The translations under genes and the position numbers were made by a program. From CAVTJX01 sp963735175 (GTDB lineage Bacteria > Electryoneota > RPQS01): 64,000 nt of DNA. Shown piece after piece: positions 1 through 8,769 of the stretch; within the stretch, counting starts at the first letter, position 1, and the number at the start of each line of letters is the position of its first letter. Location: positions 868,001 to 932,000 of the forward strand of contig CAVTJX010000016.1 of assembly GCA_963735175.1 (NCBI GenBank), read 5' to 3'. The notes below the pieces were generated by a model that saw nothing but the letters and a program-made list of their open reading frames with translations, had not been told where the DNA came from and did no database searches.

Positions 1-1513
1 TGACGCGATCCCGCTGCTGGCGCTGAAGCCCACGCCCTCGATGACAGGCGACGCTGAAGTATTTCTGGGTCGTGGCGGCGCTGATCGTGGTGCAGGTCGG
101 TGCTGGGCGCGGTCACGGCACACTACGGCGTGGAAGGCAACGGCTTCTACGGCATTCCGCTTGCGCAAGATGGCTGCCCTACTCGGTGACCCGCACCTGG
201 CACACGCAGCTCGGCATCTTCTGGATCGCGACCGCCTGGCTGGCGACCGGCCTGTTCATCGCCCCGGCCGTTTCGGGCTACGAACCGAAGTTCCAGCGCG
301 CGGGCGTGAACTTCCTGTTCGTCTGCCTGCTGATCATCGTGGTCGGCTCGCTGGCCGGCCAGTGGTTCGGCGTGCAGCAGAAGCTCGGCTTCGGCTCGAA
401 CTTCTGGTTCGGCCACCAGGGCTATGAGTACGTGGACCTCGGCCGCTTCTGGCAGATCTTCCTGTTCGTCGGGCCTGTTCGTCTGGCTGTTCCTGATGGG
501 CCGCGCGCATGTGGCCCGCGTTCAAGAAGCCGGTCGCGAACCGCCATCTGCTGGCGCTGTTCCTCATCTCCTCGGCGGCCATCGCGCTGTTCTACGGCGC
601 GGGGCTGATGTGGGGCCGGCAGACGAACCTGGCCATGGCCGAATACTGGCGCTGGTGGGTGGTGCACCTGTGGGTGGAAGGCTTCTTCGAAGTCTTCGCC
701 ACGGTGGTGATCGCCTTCCTGTTCACGCGCATGGGGCTGCTGCGCGAATCGCACCGCCACCGCCGCCGTGCTCTTCTCGACGGTCATCTTCCTCTCCGGC
801 GGCATCCTCGGCACGTTCCATCACCTCTACTTCACCGGCACGCCGACGGCGCGTGCTGGCGCTGGGCGCGACCTTCAGCGCGCTGGAGGTTGTGCCGCTG
901 GTGCTGATCGGCTTCGAGGCCTACGAGAACCTGACCCTGAGCCGCGCGCGGCCGTGGGTGCACGGCCTACAAGTGGCCGATCTACTTCTTCGTGGCGGTG
1001 GCGTTCTGGAACCTGGTGGGCGCGGGCCTGTTCGGCTTCCTGATCAATCCGCCGATCGCGCTCTATTACATGCAGGGCCTGAACACGACGCCGGTGCACG
1101 GGCACACCGCGCTGTTCGGCGTCTACGGCATGCTGGGCATCGGGCTGATGCTCTTCTGCCTGCGCGGCCTGACGGTGCGCAAGCGTGTGGAAGACGCGGC
1201 GCTGCTGCGCTTCACCTTCTGGTCGATCAACATCGGCCTGGCGCTGATGGTGCTGCTGAGCGTGCTGCCGGTCGGCCTGCTGCAGACCTGGGCCAGCGTG
1301 GAGCACGGCATGTGGTACGCCCGCTCGGCGGAGTTCCTGCAGACGCCGCTGATGGACACCTTGCGCTGGCTGCGCGTGATCGGCGACACGATCTTCGCCT
1401 CGGGCGTGTTGGCGCTGGGCTGGTTCGTGCTGGGACTGAAGACCGGCTGGTCGCTGGACCGTGAAGAAAGCGTGCTGGGCCGCATGGAGCGAACTCCGGA
1501 GCGGGTTGCATAA
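1..1513 (+). CDS. norZ: Quinol-dependent nitric oxide reductase (qNOR), 5'-truncated and frameshifted
   Basis: Reduces 2 NO to N2O in the cytoplasmic membrane using quinol. The coding sequence enters from the left edge (frame starting at base 2) and ends at TAA 1511-1513. Pieces in different frames join into one heme-copper-oxidase-like membrane protein: segments reading TRTWHTQLGIFWIATAWLA, LVGSLAGQWFGVQ-like, GILGTFHHLYFTGTPT (catalytic-region HH) and TTPVHGHTALFGVYGMLG are typical of qNOR/NorB. At least four frame breaks lie near 100-180, 470-515, 755-770, 855 and 965. The C-terminal 170 residues from about 992 are in one clean frame. Followed 49 bp later by DUF6448 and hemerythrin genes, a nitrosative-stress context. 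Family confidence is high; whether the gene is really broken is not resolvable here. Confidence 0.88.
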
Positions 1514-1562
1514 GACGGTGCGGAACATCCTCAAACAATAATCTGAAAGCAGAGGTATTCTC

Positions 1563-2201
1563 ATGCTAACGGCATACAGACTCAGATCAGTCGCGACAGG
1601 CTTGCTGGGAATCATGATCACGGCCGGCACGCTGCTGCCACAAGCGTCGCGGGCGCATTGCGATTCCATGGATGGCCCCGTGATTATCGAGGCGCAGATG
1701 GCGCTCGAGAAACACGACATCACGCCGCTCTTGAAATGGGTGAAACCCGAATATGAGGCTGAAGTGCGGACCGCCTTCGCCAAGACCGAAGCAGTGCGCG
1801 GCAAAGGCGCGGACGCCAAAGACCTCGCCGATACCTACTTCTTTGAAACGCTCGTGCGCGTCCACCGCGCCGGCGAGAACGCGCCCTACACGGGAATCAA
1901 GCCCGCCGGGCAGCAGGAAGCGGTGATCATCGCCGCCGATCGCGCCCTCGACAACGGCTCGCCGGCAGACCTTGAACAAGACTTGCTGGCGGCGGTCAAA
2001 ACCGGCATCGAGCAGCGCTTCGAACACGCGCGGGAAACGAAAGCGCACGCGGCGCACAATGTGGAGGCGGGACGGACGTTCGTGGCAGCCTATGTCGAAT
2101 ACATGCACTTCATCGAGCGGCTGCACCTGACGGCGACCGGCGCGGCACACGAGACGGAAGAGACTGAAGCCGCCGCGGCGCCGAGCTGCGGTCACAAATA
2201 A
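1563..2201 (+). CDS. DUF6448-family secreted protein
   Basis: A 212-residue protein with a cleavable-looking signal peptide (residues 1-31, hydrophobic core GLLGIMITAGTLL, cleavage near SRA-H). The mature part starts HCDSMDGPV, continues with a helix-rich region containing DTYFFETLVRVHRAGE and PYTGIKPAG, and ends in a low-complexity Glu/Ala tail with CGHK. This pattern matches DUF6448 proteins, which have no established function. ATG at 1563 is preceded by AGAGG at a good distance. It sits between the NO reductase and hemerythrin genes, all on the same strand with short gaps, so co-expression in a NO or metal/redox response is plausible (inference only). The conserved His and Cys residues could bind a metal. 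Confidence 0.75.
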   Translation: MLTAYRLRSVATGLLGIMITAGTLLPQASRAHCDSMDGPVIIEAQMALEKHDITPLLKWVKPEYEAEVRTAFAKTEAVRGKGADAKDLADTYFFETLVRVHRAGENAPYTGIKPAGQQEAVIIAADRALDNGSPADLEQDLLAAVKTGIEQRFEHARETKAHAAHNVEAGRTFVAAYVEYMHFIERLHLTATGAAHETEETEAAAAPSCGHK

Positions 2202-2218
2202 GCTACGGATAATTCACG

Positions 2219-2764
2219 ATGACCGCGACAGACATTCTAAAACACGAACACGAACTCATCCTTCGCGTACTGGATGCGGCGGAGGCGGAGTGGCAGACAG
2301 CCGAGGCCACGGGTGCGGTGCATGCCGACGTGCTGGATAAGTTGCTTGACTTCTTCCGCAACTTCGCCGACCGCTGTCACCATGCCAAGGAAGAGCAGCA
2401 GCTCTTTGTACGCTTGCGGCAGCGCGGCTTGCCCGCCGAGGGCGGCCCGGTGGGCGTGATGCTCTCCGAGCACGAGGCCGGACGGCAGTACCTGCAGGCC
2501 GTTGCCGCCGCACTGCCCGCTGCCCACGAGGGGGATACCGCAGCGATCGATGCGATTCGGCACGCGCTCGGCGGTTACATTACGCTCTTGCGCGCGCACA
2601 TCGCCAAGGAGAACAATATTCTCTTCCCCATGGCCGACCGTGTATTGCGCGTGGAAGATCAGCACGAACTGTCGATGGAATTCGAGCGCATGGAGGCGGA
2701 GGAGATCAGCGAAGGCGTGCACGAGAAGTACCATCATCTTGCGCAGGAGTTGTCAGCGGTGTAA
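2219..2764 (+). CDS. Hemerythrin HHE-domain protein
   Basis: A 181-residue cytoplasmic four-helix protein with the hemerythrin cation-binding pattern: HEHE at residues 9-12, HHAKEEQQLF (His54, His55, Glu58), SEHE (His85) and AHIAKENNILFPMAD (His127, Glu131). These His and acidic residues are the expected diiron ligands. HHE proteins bind O2 or NO or help repair Fe-S centres (family knowledge). It is the third gene after the quinol NO reductase and ends 24 bp before a strong hairpin, so it likely closes that transcription unit. It lacks the ScdA N-terminal domain of YtfE/Ric proteins, so a simple iron-NO/O2 binder is the safest call. Confidence 0.88.
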   Translation: MTATDILKHEHELILRVLDAAEAEWQTAEATGAVHADVLDKLLDFFRNFADRCHHAKEEQQLFVRLRQRGLPAEGGPVGVMLSEHEAGRQYLQAVAAALPAAHEGDTAAIDAIRHALGGYITLLRAHIAKENNILFPMADRVLRVEDQHELSMEFERMEAEEISEGVHEKYHHLAQELSAV

Positions 2765-2787
2765 GTAAAGCGAGATTCCTGAATGTG

Positions 2788-2814
2788 GAAGACCGGCCTG
2801 ATGGGCCGGTCTTC
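2788..2814. terminator. Hairpin after the hemerythrin gene
   Basis: Perfect 11-bp inverted repeat GAAGACCGGCC / GGCCGGTCTTC (2788-2798 and 2804-2814) with a 5-nt loop, 24 bp after the hemerythrin stop. There is no long T run on either side, so it is a weak intrinsic terminator or a processing/protection hairpin. It also lies downstream of the minus-strand ptb-like gene and could serve both. Confidence 0.6.
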
Positions 2815-2844
2815 GTAGTTCAAGGGTTTGCGTGTTGACTAGTG

Positions 2845-2882
2845 AACGGGAGGGTTGCGGAAGACCTTAACCCTCCCCTACA
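2845..2882. repeat. Palindromic dispersed element, copy 1
   Basis: Stem GGGAGGGTT (2848-2856) and AACCCTCCC (2869-2877) around a loop containing GCGGAAGACCTT. The same element in the opposite orientation, including flanking TGTAGGGG, occurs at 43243-43276. It is intergenic, as expected for a REP-like sequence. Confidence 0.65.
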
Positions 2883-2934
2883 ATGACGACCACGCCTCCG
2901 CCGTTCATCGTTCATCGTTCCGGGTTCATCGTTT

Positions 2935-3739
2935 CTACGTGAGCAAGCTCGCCACGGCGAGGCTCAGGCTCATGTGGCGGGCGCTGCGGTGCGGGGGGAG
3001 GGCGATGGGGCAGGGGCCGCCGACGACGAGGCCGATGGCCTGATGCTCGCCCGTCAGATGGATCGCGTCGGTGAGCGTCGAGAAGCTGTTCAGGTCGGGC
3101 GGAATCAGCAAGTCCGCCTGGCCGCCGATGTCGCTCTTCAGCCCCTTGTCGTCCACCGCCTTGGGACTGATGGCAAGATCGAGCGCCAGCGGGCCGTCCA
3201 CCTTGGCCTTGCCGAACTGGCCGCGCATGCTCATGTGCCCGAGGGTCGCTTCCCAGATCGTCGAATGCACACCGGGGGAAATGGTTTCCACGCAGGAGAG
3301 CAGCGCGACTTTCGCTTCGGCTTCGCCGAGTTCGGCCAGCGTCCGCACCATCATCTGCACGCCCTTGATGGCCTCGGGAATGGAATCGTAGCGCGCCATG
3401 GGCGTGAAGCCGACCCACAGGAGTTTGGCTGTACGACGGCACTTCAAACGCCTGCATCATGCTGACGGGGCCGTACTCTTTGGGCAGTGCGCGGTCGATG
3501 TAGCGCGCGATTTTCAGATTTTCCTCGCCGGGACAGAACAGCAGATCGGCCTCACCCTTGACGGCGGCGTCGACGGCTTTGGCCACGCTTTCCTGTAAAT
3601 CACCGGCGTGGTGCGTGACTTTCCAGCCGCGGCCTTCCCACTCGGCGAGCATGGCGAGTTCGGCGGGGTCCGCGCCCACGGCGTGAATGCGGCCGGGCTT
3701 CTTGTCGGCCGCGCGTTTCAACAGATCATTCAGCATCAT
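2935..3739 (-). CDS. Second phosphate acyltransferase-like protein (Ptb paralogue), one frame break
   Basis: About 267 residues once a break near 3430 is repaired (an extra C in the codons for SYSK). It starts MMLNDLLKRAADKKP and keeps the phosphate acetyl/butyryltransferase fold features: LFCPGEENLKIARYIDRALP, KLLWVGFTPMARYDS, a GHMSMRGQFGKAKVDGPLAL stretch with the family's DGPLALDLA motif, and DAIHLTGEHQAIGLVVGGPC near the end. Its ATG overlaps the upstream ptb stop by 4 bp (ATGA), so it is translationally coupled as the last gene of buk-ptb-ptb2. It is shorter than and divergent from the neighbouring Ptb; it may be a second acyl-CoA specificity or a non-catalytic partner. Substrate is not inferable. 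Confidence 0.72.
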
Positions 3740-4650
3740 TGCACGGCCTCCCCGGCCATCACCGCGGCGAGGGCCAGCGATGCCATTTTATTGCGCGGCG
3801 GATCGCTGCGCGAGACCAGCGACAGCGGCACGCGCGCCCCGGCGATGACGCCCATGAAGGTCGCGCCGCGCAGGAGGATCATCGCCTTGACGGCGATATT
3901 CGCTTCTTCGATACTGTGAGCCACGAGAATGTCCGGATCGCGCACGACCTGACTCTCCCAGGCGGTGCCTTCGGGGAAGCCGGCGAAGATCGTCGCCATC
4001 GTCAGCGGACCTTCGACGTAGGGTGTGATGCCGCGCACGTGGCAGGTGCGGGCGAGGGCCGCGGCTTCGATGGACGACGGGAAATCGGGATCGGCCTCGT
4101 TGGTGACGCCGAGCAGCGCTACGCGCGGATTTTTCACGCCGATCTGGCGGCTGACGCGCACGGCGTTCTCGATCATCGCCAGCTTCTGGTTGAAATCGGG
4201 TGACGACAGCACGCCGCCGTCGGTGACCGACAGCAGCTTATTGTAGCCCTGCACTTCCAGAACGGCGCAGTGCGAGAGCAGCTTGCCGACGCGCAGTCCG
4301 GCCTTGGGTGAGAGCACAGCCTTCATCAGGTCGGGCGTGGGGACCTTGCCCTTCATGAGAATGTGGCAGTGGCCCTGGCTACAAAGTTCGACGGCCTTGG
4401 CGACCGCGGCTTTGACACTATCGGCGTCGCTGATTTCGACGTCGCTTTCTTTCATCTCCATTTTGGCGAGATTGTCGCGGATCTTGGTCGCGCTGCCCAC
4501 GACGTGCGCCCGCACGTAGCCTTCGCGCTGGGCGTCGCAGACGGCCTTGAGGACGTCCGCGTCCTCGCCGCCGGCGACCGCGACGACGGGCAGCCGCTTT
4601 TTGGCGGCTTCGCGGGCGCGGTCCATCACCATGCTTGCGGATTTCAGCAT
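3736..4650 (-). CDS. ptb: Phosphate butyryltransferase
   Basis: A 304-residue cytoplasmic enzyme converting butyryl-CoA (or branched acyl-CoA) and phosphate to acyl phosphate and CoA. Family motifs: LPVVAVAGGEDADVLKAV at the N-terminus, GHCHILMKGKVPTPDLMKAV, LLSHCAVLEV, LLSVTDGGV, ALLGVTNEADPDFPSS and VEGPLTMATIFAG. Length is typical. An ATG at 4650 and a GTG at 4653 are both possible starts; either falls within a few bases of the buk stop, so the two are tightly coupled. With butyrate kinase it forms a substrate-level ATP-generating pathway. The branched-chain type 2-oxoacid dehydrogenase genes at 54-60 kb suggest isobutyryl- or isovaleryl-CoA as alternative substrates (inference). Confidence 0.9.
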   Translation of the reverse strand: MLKSASMVMDRAREAAKKRLPVVAVAGGEDADVLKAVCDAQREGYVRAHVVGSATKIRDNLAKMEMKESDVEISDADSVKAAVAKAVELCSQGHCHILMKGKVPTPDLMKAVLSPKAGLRVGKLLSHCAVLEVQGYNKLLSVTDGGVLSSPDFNQKLAMIENAVRVSRQIGVKNPRVALLGVTNEADPDFPSSIEAAALARTCHVRGITPYVEGPLTMATIFAGFPEGTAWESQVVRDPDILVAHSIEEANIAVKAMILLRGATFMGVIAGARVPLSLVSRSDPPRNKMASLALAAVMAGEAVQ

Positions 4651-4654
4651 CACG

Positions 4655-5721
4655 TTAATATTCCTTTGCCGCTTCGGTGCCGTTTAAGACGCGGAACGCG
4701 CCCGCGGCGAGGGCTTCCAGTTCGCGTTCGCCGGGATAGACGACGATCTTCCCCAGCCATTCGATGGAGGATTTCAATTCGGTCAGTACTTTCTGCGAAT
4801 AGGCCAGGCCGCCGGTGACGATGATGGCGTCCTGTTTGCCGCGCAGCACGCTGGCGCAGGCGCCGATCTCCTTGGCGATCTGGTAGACCATGGCGCGGAA
4901 GATGAGTTCGGCGTTTTTGTCGCCCTTGTCGATCATCGCTTCCACCTCCACCATGCTCGCCGTGCCGAGGTAGCCCTTCAGGCCGCAGCCTTTGGACAGG
5001 TACGCTTTCAGTTTGTCGCCGGGATACTTGTCCGGAGGCGGCGAGGTTCAAGCAGGCCTTCCAGCGGCAGGGCGCCGGCGCGCTCGGGCGAGAACGGACC
5101 CATGCCCAAAAGGCCGTCGTTGACATCGACGATTTTGCCGCCGTCCACCGCGGCAATGGAGATTCCGCCGCCCAAATGCGCGACGATGAATTTGGTTTGC
5201 GCCAGCGGTTTGCCGCTTTCGCTCGCGGCAAGGTAGCAGCACGAGCGGATGTTGAGCGCGTGGCTGCGGCACTTGCGCTGAATTTCGGGAACGCCACTGA
5301 TGCGCGCGACGTCGGTGAAGTTGTCGACGGTGACGGGATCGACGACGAAGGCGGGCACGTTCCATTCCTGCGCGAGGCTGCGAGCGATGGGCGCGCCGAG
5401 GTTCGAGACGTGCTTCGAATATTTTTCGGTCAGCAGGTCGTCGATGAGGGCGTCATTGATGGCATACGTGCCGCCTTCGAGCGGGCGCAGCGGTCCGCCC
5501 CGCCCCACCACCGCACGCGGCGGCAGCACTTCGGTACGGGCGGCGAGCTGTTCACGGATCTGCCGGTTGCGGACGGGCACGAGGTCGCGCAGGCTCATGG
5601 GCGCTTCGTTTTCGTGCCGGAGGGTGATTTCCCAGACCATCTTGCCCGCCCCATCCACGAAGGCCATTTTGGTGGAGGTGGAGCCGGGATTGATGACAAA
5701 GACGGTGTTGTTGTCAGCCAT
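4655..5721 (-). CDS. buk: Butyrate kinase, one frame break
   Basis: ASKHA-fold acid kinase making ATP from butyryl phosphate. The start chosen is ATG 5721 (MADNNTVFVINPGSTSTKMA), because the family begins at this phosphate-1 motif; the longer upstream extension has no family character. Further motifs: AVVGRGGPLRPLEGGTY, GAPIARSLA, HALNIR, FIVAHLGGGISIAAV and, after a break near 5010-5045, AIIVTGGLAYS and VYPGERELEALA. Repaired length is 355 residues, normal for Buk, implying one missing base. First gene of buk-ptb-ptb2, with a strong promoter about 300 bp upstream (6027-6055). The ribosome-binding site is weak (AGGA abutting ATG). Confidence 0.9.
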
Positions 5722-5914
5722 TCCTGAAGTTTCGGTTAAAAGAGCGGTTCTTGAGCAAAAATGTACGAACTTTTCCGGACTTCTGCCCAGCAGGCGAACG
5801 CGATGCGCAAAGAATGTGGTTATTGCACTTGCGGGCCAAGTCACGCACCGCAGGCACGGCTGTTGTGTGGACGAAGATCTGCAAACGTGGAAAGGAGTGT
5901 AAATGCAATTATTT

Positions 5915-5942
5915 TTGACAAAACGAACTGGGGTTATTTATT
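5915..5942 (+). promoter_or_regulatory. Possible sigma70 promoter toward the methyltransferase gene
   Basis: TTGACA at 5915-5920 with a weak -10 TTTATT at 5937-5942 (16-bp spacer). The -35 is embedded in an inverted repeat TGACAAA (5916-5922) / TTTGTCA (5941-5947) that could be an operator. Transcription would run right toward 6287. Confidence 0.35.
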
Positions 5943-6026
5943 TGTCAATACGGAATGTGCGGAATTCACAAAGGCAATATTCGCCATATTTTCGTCAACT
6001 GATTCAGGTTGAACTATGTTTTTAAT

Positions 6027-6055
6027 AATATACGGAAATATGAACATAATGTCAA
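6027..6055 (-). promoter_or_regulatory. Strong sigma70-type promoter for buk-ptb-ptb2
   Basis: On the minus strand: TTGACA (6055-6050), exact 17-bp spacer, TATATT (6032-6027). The start site would be near 6020, leaving a roughly 300-nt leader before buk. It shares the context CTTGACATT...CGTATATTA with the promoter at 54119-54147. The 5722-6286 interval is otherwise AT-rich with no convincing gene. Confidence 0.7.
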
Positions 6056-6286
6056 GTCTTTTTTATATGAGAATTCCCTCGCCACAGCGAAGCGTAAGCG
6101 GAGAGCATGGTGTAACAAATTTCGTTGTGCTTTTCTGAGAACTTTCCATGAAACCGCTTGCACCATAATGCTGCGCTTCTTATTTTGTGCTGCGGATCGG
6201 TTTTATAGCCTGACTGCCGGACACGCAGATTGAGCACCGGCATGAATTTATTTATTCAGCCCGGATCGCACATGGAGGGTAGAAGG

Positions 6287-6955
6287 ATGTTGGGTCGTAT
6301 CGTAAAAGCGCTTGTCACTCCCAGCCAATGGAAAAAGATCGGAGTGCGGGCCAGGCTGCTGGCACATAATGTCACTCATTACGGAACGTTTTCGTTAAAT
6401 CCCAACACGAAAGCTTACTGGGACCACAAGCTGGGCGATGTCGGCGATTTCTGGCGGGACGAAAATTACCACCAGATGCTCGACCTCCTGCCCGCGAACG
6501 AAAGTTTCACGCTGCTGGATATCGGCTGCGCGCTGGGCGACGGTTGCGAATTGTTGCAGCGGACGTTTCCGCAGGCCACGATCTCCGGCTCAGATATCAG
6601 CGAGGCGGGAATTGCCAAAGCGAAAGTGCGCCAAGGAAAAGTCAACTACTTTGTGCATGATATTCTGAAAGAGCCGATTCCCGGGGATTACGATTACATC
6701 CTGGTTGTCGAAACGCTGGAACATTTCGACAATCCGTTTCCGGTGGTGGATAAATGTTTGAAGCATGTCCGCAAGGCGCTCTGGATCAGCGTCCCCTACC
6801 GGCAGGAACTGGGCAAGCCACGGCTGGAGATGACGGTGCACCGCTTCCGGTTTGACGAGGAGACGTTCAAGCGGTATAACGGCCGGGTGGCGAAGGTCAC
6901 GGATTATATCGAGGTCACCCAGGACCGCTGCATTATCTACGAGCTGAAGCCATAA
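6287..6955 (+). CDS. Class I SAM-dependent methyltransferase
   Basis: A 222-residue cytoplasmic protein with a Rossmann methyltransferase core: LLDIGCALGDG is motif I (SAM-binding glycine loop), ISGSDISEAGI the acidic strand 2 end, VNYFVHDI motif II and YILVVETLEHFDNP motif III with the EHF typical of Methyltransf_11/25-like enzymes. The start at ATG 6287 is preferred because GGAGGG (6274-6279) lies 7 nt upstream; ATG at 6242 or TTG at 6230 would give longer forms with no added family similarity. It stands alone between an AT-rich upstream region and a strong terminator. Substrate unknown; small-molecule or glycan-associated methylation are both possible. Confidence 0.82.
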   Translation: MLGRIVKALVTPSQWKKIGVRARLLAHNVTHYGTFSLNPNTKAYWDHKLGDVGDFWRDENYHQMLDLLPANESFTLLDIGCALGDGCELLQRTFPQATISGSDISEAGIAKAKVRQGKVNYFVHDILKEPIPGDYDYILVVETLEHFDNPFPVVDKCLKHVRKALWISVPYRQELGKPRLEMTVHRFRFDEETFKRYNGRVAKVTDYIEVTQDRCIIYELKP

Positions 6956-6992
6956 GGCAGTCAGTAAGTCGTTGCAGACATTCCGGAAATAC

Positions 6993-7024
6993 AAACCGGC
7001 ATCCTTTGGGATGCCGGTTTTTTT
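6993..7024 (+). terminator. Intrinsic terminator of the methyltransferase gene
   Basis: 12-bp stem AAACCGGCATCC / GGATGCCGGTTT (6993-7004, 7009-7020) followed by a run of seven T (7018-7024). Classic rho-independent terminator 38 bp after the stop. Confidence 0.9.
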
Positions 7025-7186
7025 CATGAGGATCTTGACTCTTGGCACTGAATAGGATTTTCAAAGCAGACAAAAAATCCCGCGGGCGCGGGTGACGATG
7101 GTAATAAAGTGAATGACGCGGATCATACGTGGTGATCCTCAGTCGAAAGTTCTGTCGAGAGTGCGGAATTTTGATGTACAGATTAG

Positions 7187-8617
7187 TTACTTAAAGTGGA
7201 TGATCCGCTGTGGTAGGATCTCGGTATTCCCCGCGACTTTCAGAAAATACACGCCCGAAGGAAGTTGGTTCAGGCTTTGGTCGGCGATGGAAACGCGCCG
7301 GGCGCCGGATGACAGTTGCTGCGACCACACGGTACGGCCGAGAAGGTCATAGATCGTCAGCGCCTGGGCCGACGTGGGCAGTTCGAGGTTCAGGGAGGAA
7401 GTAAAGGGATTGGGATAGGCAGAGATCAACGCCGTTTGCGACGGGCGAGGATTCTCCGCCGCATCATTGGGCGGCGGGTAGCCAAAGGTATACATCCAGT
7501 ATTGCATATAGGAAGAGGTCATCGAGGCTCCTTGGCAGGTAAACGCGAACCGTGTGCTATCCATCGCAATAATGGAAAAACTCGATCCCTCACGGTTTGA
7601 TGCCAGAATGCTGGGCGAGTGCGGCCATGCACCATCTGCTTGACGGTATGCCCACTTTAGGCCATGCACTTCATCGGACCAAACGAACAAACAATTTCCC
7701 GCAGGGTCAACCTTCATCGTTCCATAGCCTAAGAATGATGAATCGATTGTGCGGGATTCCTGCACAATCAGATTGTGATCGAGCCGGATGTAGCCAATAT
7801 CTGCTGTGTCGGAATTGACCATGAAATGAAAATTGTAATTGTCATCGATGCCAAAGTCAAACAGATACCATGAGGGAACGTCTTGTCCGAAGGGATGATA
7901 GACGGTTTGGCTGGTATCCTCGCCAAAGCGGACCAGCAGAATCTCGGTGCCGGGAAAAAGATCATTCCGCATGGCTGCCCAGGGAACACCGTCCGGCCCG
8001 AGGTGGATCTCCGGATCTACGCCCAACGTCACGCCGTCAATGGGCTGGTGCCAGATCTGAGTGTCCGGCCCCATCACCTTGAACCGGTAGTAGAAGAACG
8101 GCAGTGTATTGCCCACTAAGTGGATGGTCTGGTCCGTCGCGCGGTAGGTGGCGGACAAATCCCAACTGGGCGGACCTTCGCCGCCGCCGGGATACCCCAG
8201 CAAGGTGGTCGGCATGATTACGTTCCCGTCGGAGCCATGCCCGGACAGGTACAGACCGTGCCGCCAGTCCAGCCCTTGCCTCTGGCTGAATACACACCAG
8301 GAATTCGCGCCATCACCGACCACCGACGTGAAAAACGGGAGACACTGCGGATCGGCAAAGGCGTCGAGCCGCATCGTATCCGTGAGCACCTGACCGTAGA
8401 TATCCGTGCGCAGATAATACGTTCTATGATTGGTAACACTGCTTCCCATCCAGGCAATGAAATAATGATGAACGTGGCCGAGCGTGTCCATCACGGAGCC
8501 ACATTGCCGGACCTGCCCCGCCGGAGGGAAATTGGTCAGTTGGTACGACTGCCATTCTTGCGCCCCCCCCGAGGAGGCACACCAAAACACGAGCAAGAGG
8601 CACAGACAGGTTTTCAT
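7187..8617 (-). CDS. Secreted protein with T9SS type A C-terminal sorting domain
   Basis: A 476-residue exported protein. Residues 1-19 form a signal peptide (MKTCLCLLLVFWCASSGGA). The body is beta-rich with WD/propeller-like spacing and no recognised catalytic motif. The last ~75 residues are a Por secretion system sorting domain: ISAYPNPFTSSLNLEL, LTIYDLLGRTVWSQ and LPSGVYFLKVAGN, ending in a short basic strand. This domain directs export through the type IX system and surface attachment or release. The function of the cargo is unknown; no T9SS machinery genes lie in the window. ATG 8617 overlaps the stop of a 51-codon upstream reading frame (ATGA), and an attenuator-like hairpin lies in the leader. 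Confidence 0.85.
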   Translation of the reverse strand: MKTCLCLLLVFWCASSGGAQEWQSYQLTNFPPAGQVRQCGSVMDTLGHVHHYFIAWMGSSVTNHRTYYLRTDIYGQVLTDTMRLDAFADPQCLPFFTSVVGDGANSWCVFSQRQGLDWRHGLYLSGHGSDGNVIMPTTLLGYPGGGEGPPSWDLSATYRATDQTIHLVGNTLPFFYYRFKVMGPDTQIWHQPIDGVTLGVDPEIHLGPDGVPWAAMRNDLFPGTEILLVRFGEDTSQTVYHPFGQDVPSWYLFDFGIDDNYNFHFMVNSDTADIGYIRLDHNLIVQESRTIDSSFLGYGTMKVDPAGNCLFVWSDEVHGLKWAYRQADGAWPHSPSILASNREGSSFSIIAMDSTRFAFTCQGASMTSSYMQYWMYTFGYPPPNDAAENPRPSQTALISAYPNPFTSSLNLELPTSAQALTIYDLLGRTVWSQQLSSGARRVSIADQSLNQLPSGVYFLKVAGNTEILPQRIIHFK

Positions 8618-8769
8618 AGTTTGTTTACCTCTAAGTACAGAAAAAGCCCTGCCGAAAGCACGGCAAGGCCTGCGTAGAACGCGGGATCATGAACAACCGT
8701 TGTATCAGACAGCCAAGTACCCGCACCGCTGTCCCTCCCCAAGAAGCCCACGCTTCGGTTGTAAGCCAT
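8614..8769 (-). CDS. Possible 51-residue membrane peptide coupled to the T9SS cargo gene
   Basis: Open frame from ATG 8769 to TGA 8614-8616, whose stop overlaps the T9SS gene start as ATGA. The product begins MAYNRSVGFLGRD and ends with a plausible transmembrane stretch AFYAGLAVLSAGLFLYLEV followed by NKL. Against it: no clear ribosome-binding site, and the best promoter's -10 abuts the ATG so its predicted start point lies inside the frame. The same DNA forms a terminator-like hairpin (8646-8669). It may be a real small protein, a translated leader, or chance. Confidence 0.35.
   Translation of the reverse strand: MAYNRSVGFLGRDSGAGTWLSDTTVVHDPAFYAGLAVLSAGLFLYLEVNKL
8641..8669 (-). promoter_or_regulatory. 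Attenuator-like hairpin in the leader of the T9SS cargo gene
   Basis: On the minus strand, stem GCCTTGCCG / CGGCAGGGC (one G-U pair) with a TGCTTT loop, followed at once by TTTTT (plus 8641-8645). It lies 24 nt before the T9SS gene's ATG and downstream of its putative promoter, the geometry of a transcription attenuator. A stem with the same GCCTTGCC / GGCAGGGC core precedes the secreted-protein gene at 63 kb. Confidence 0.5.
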
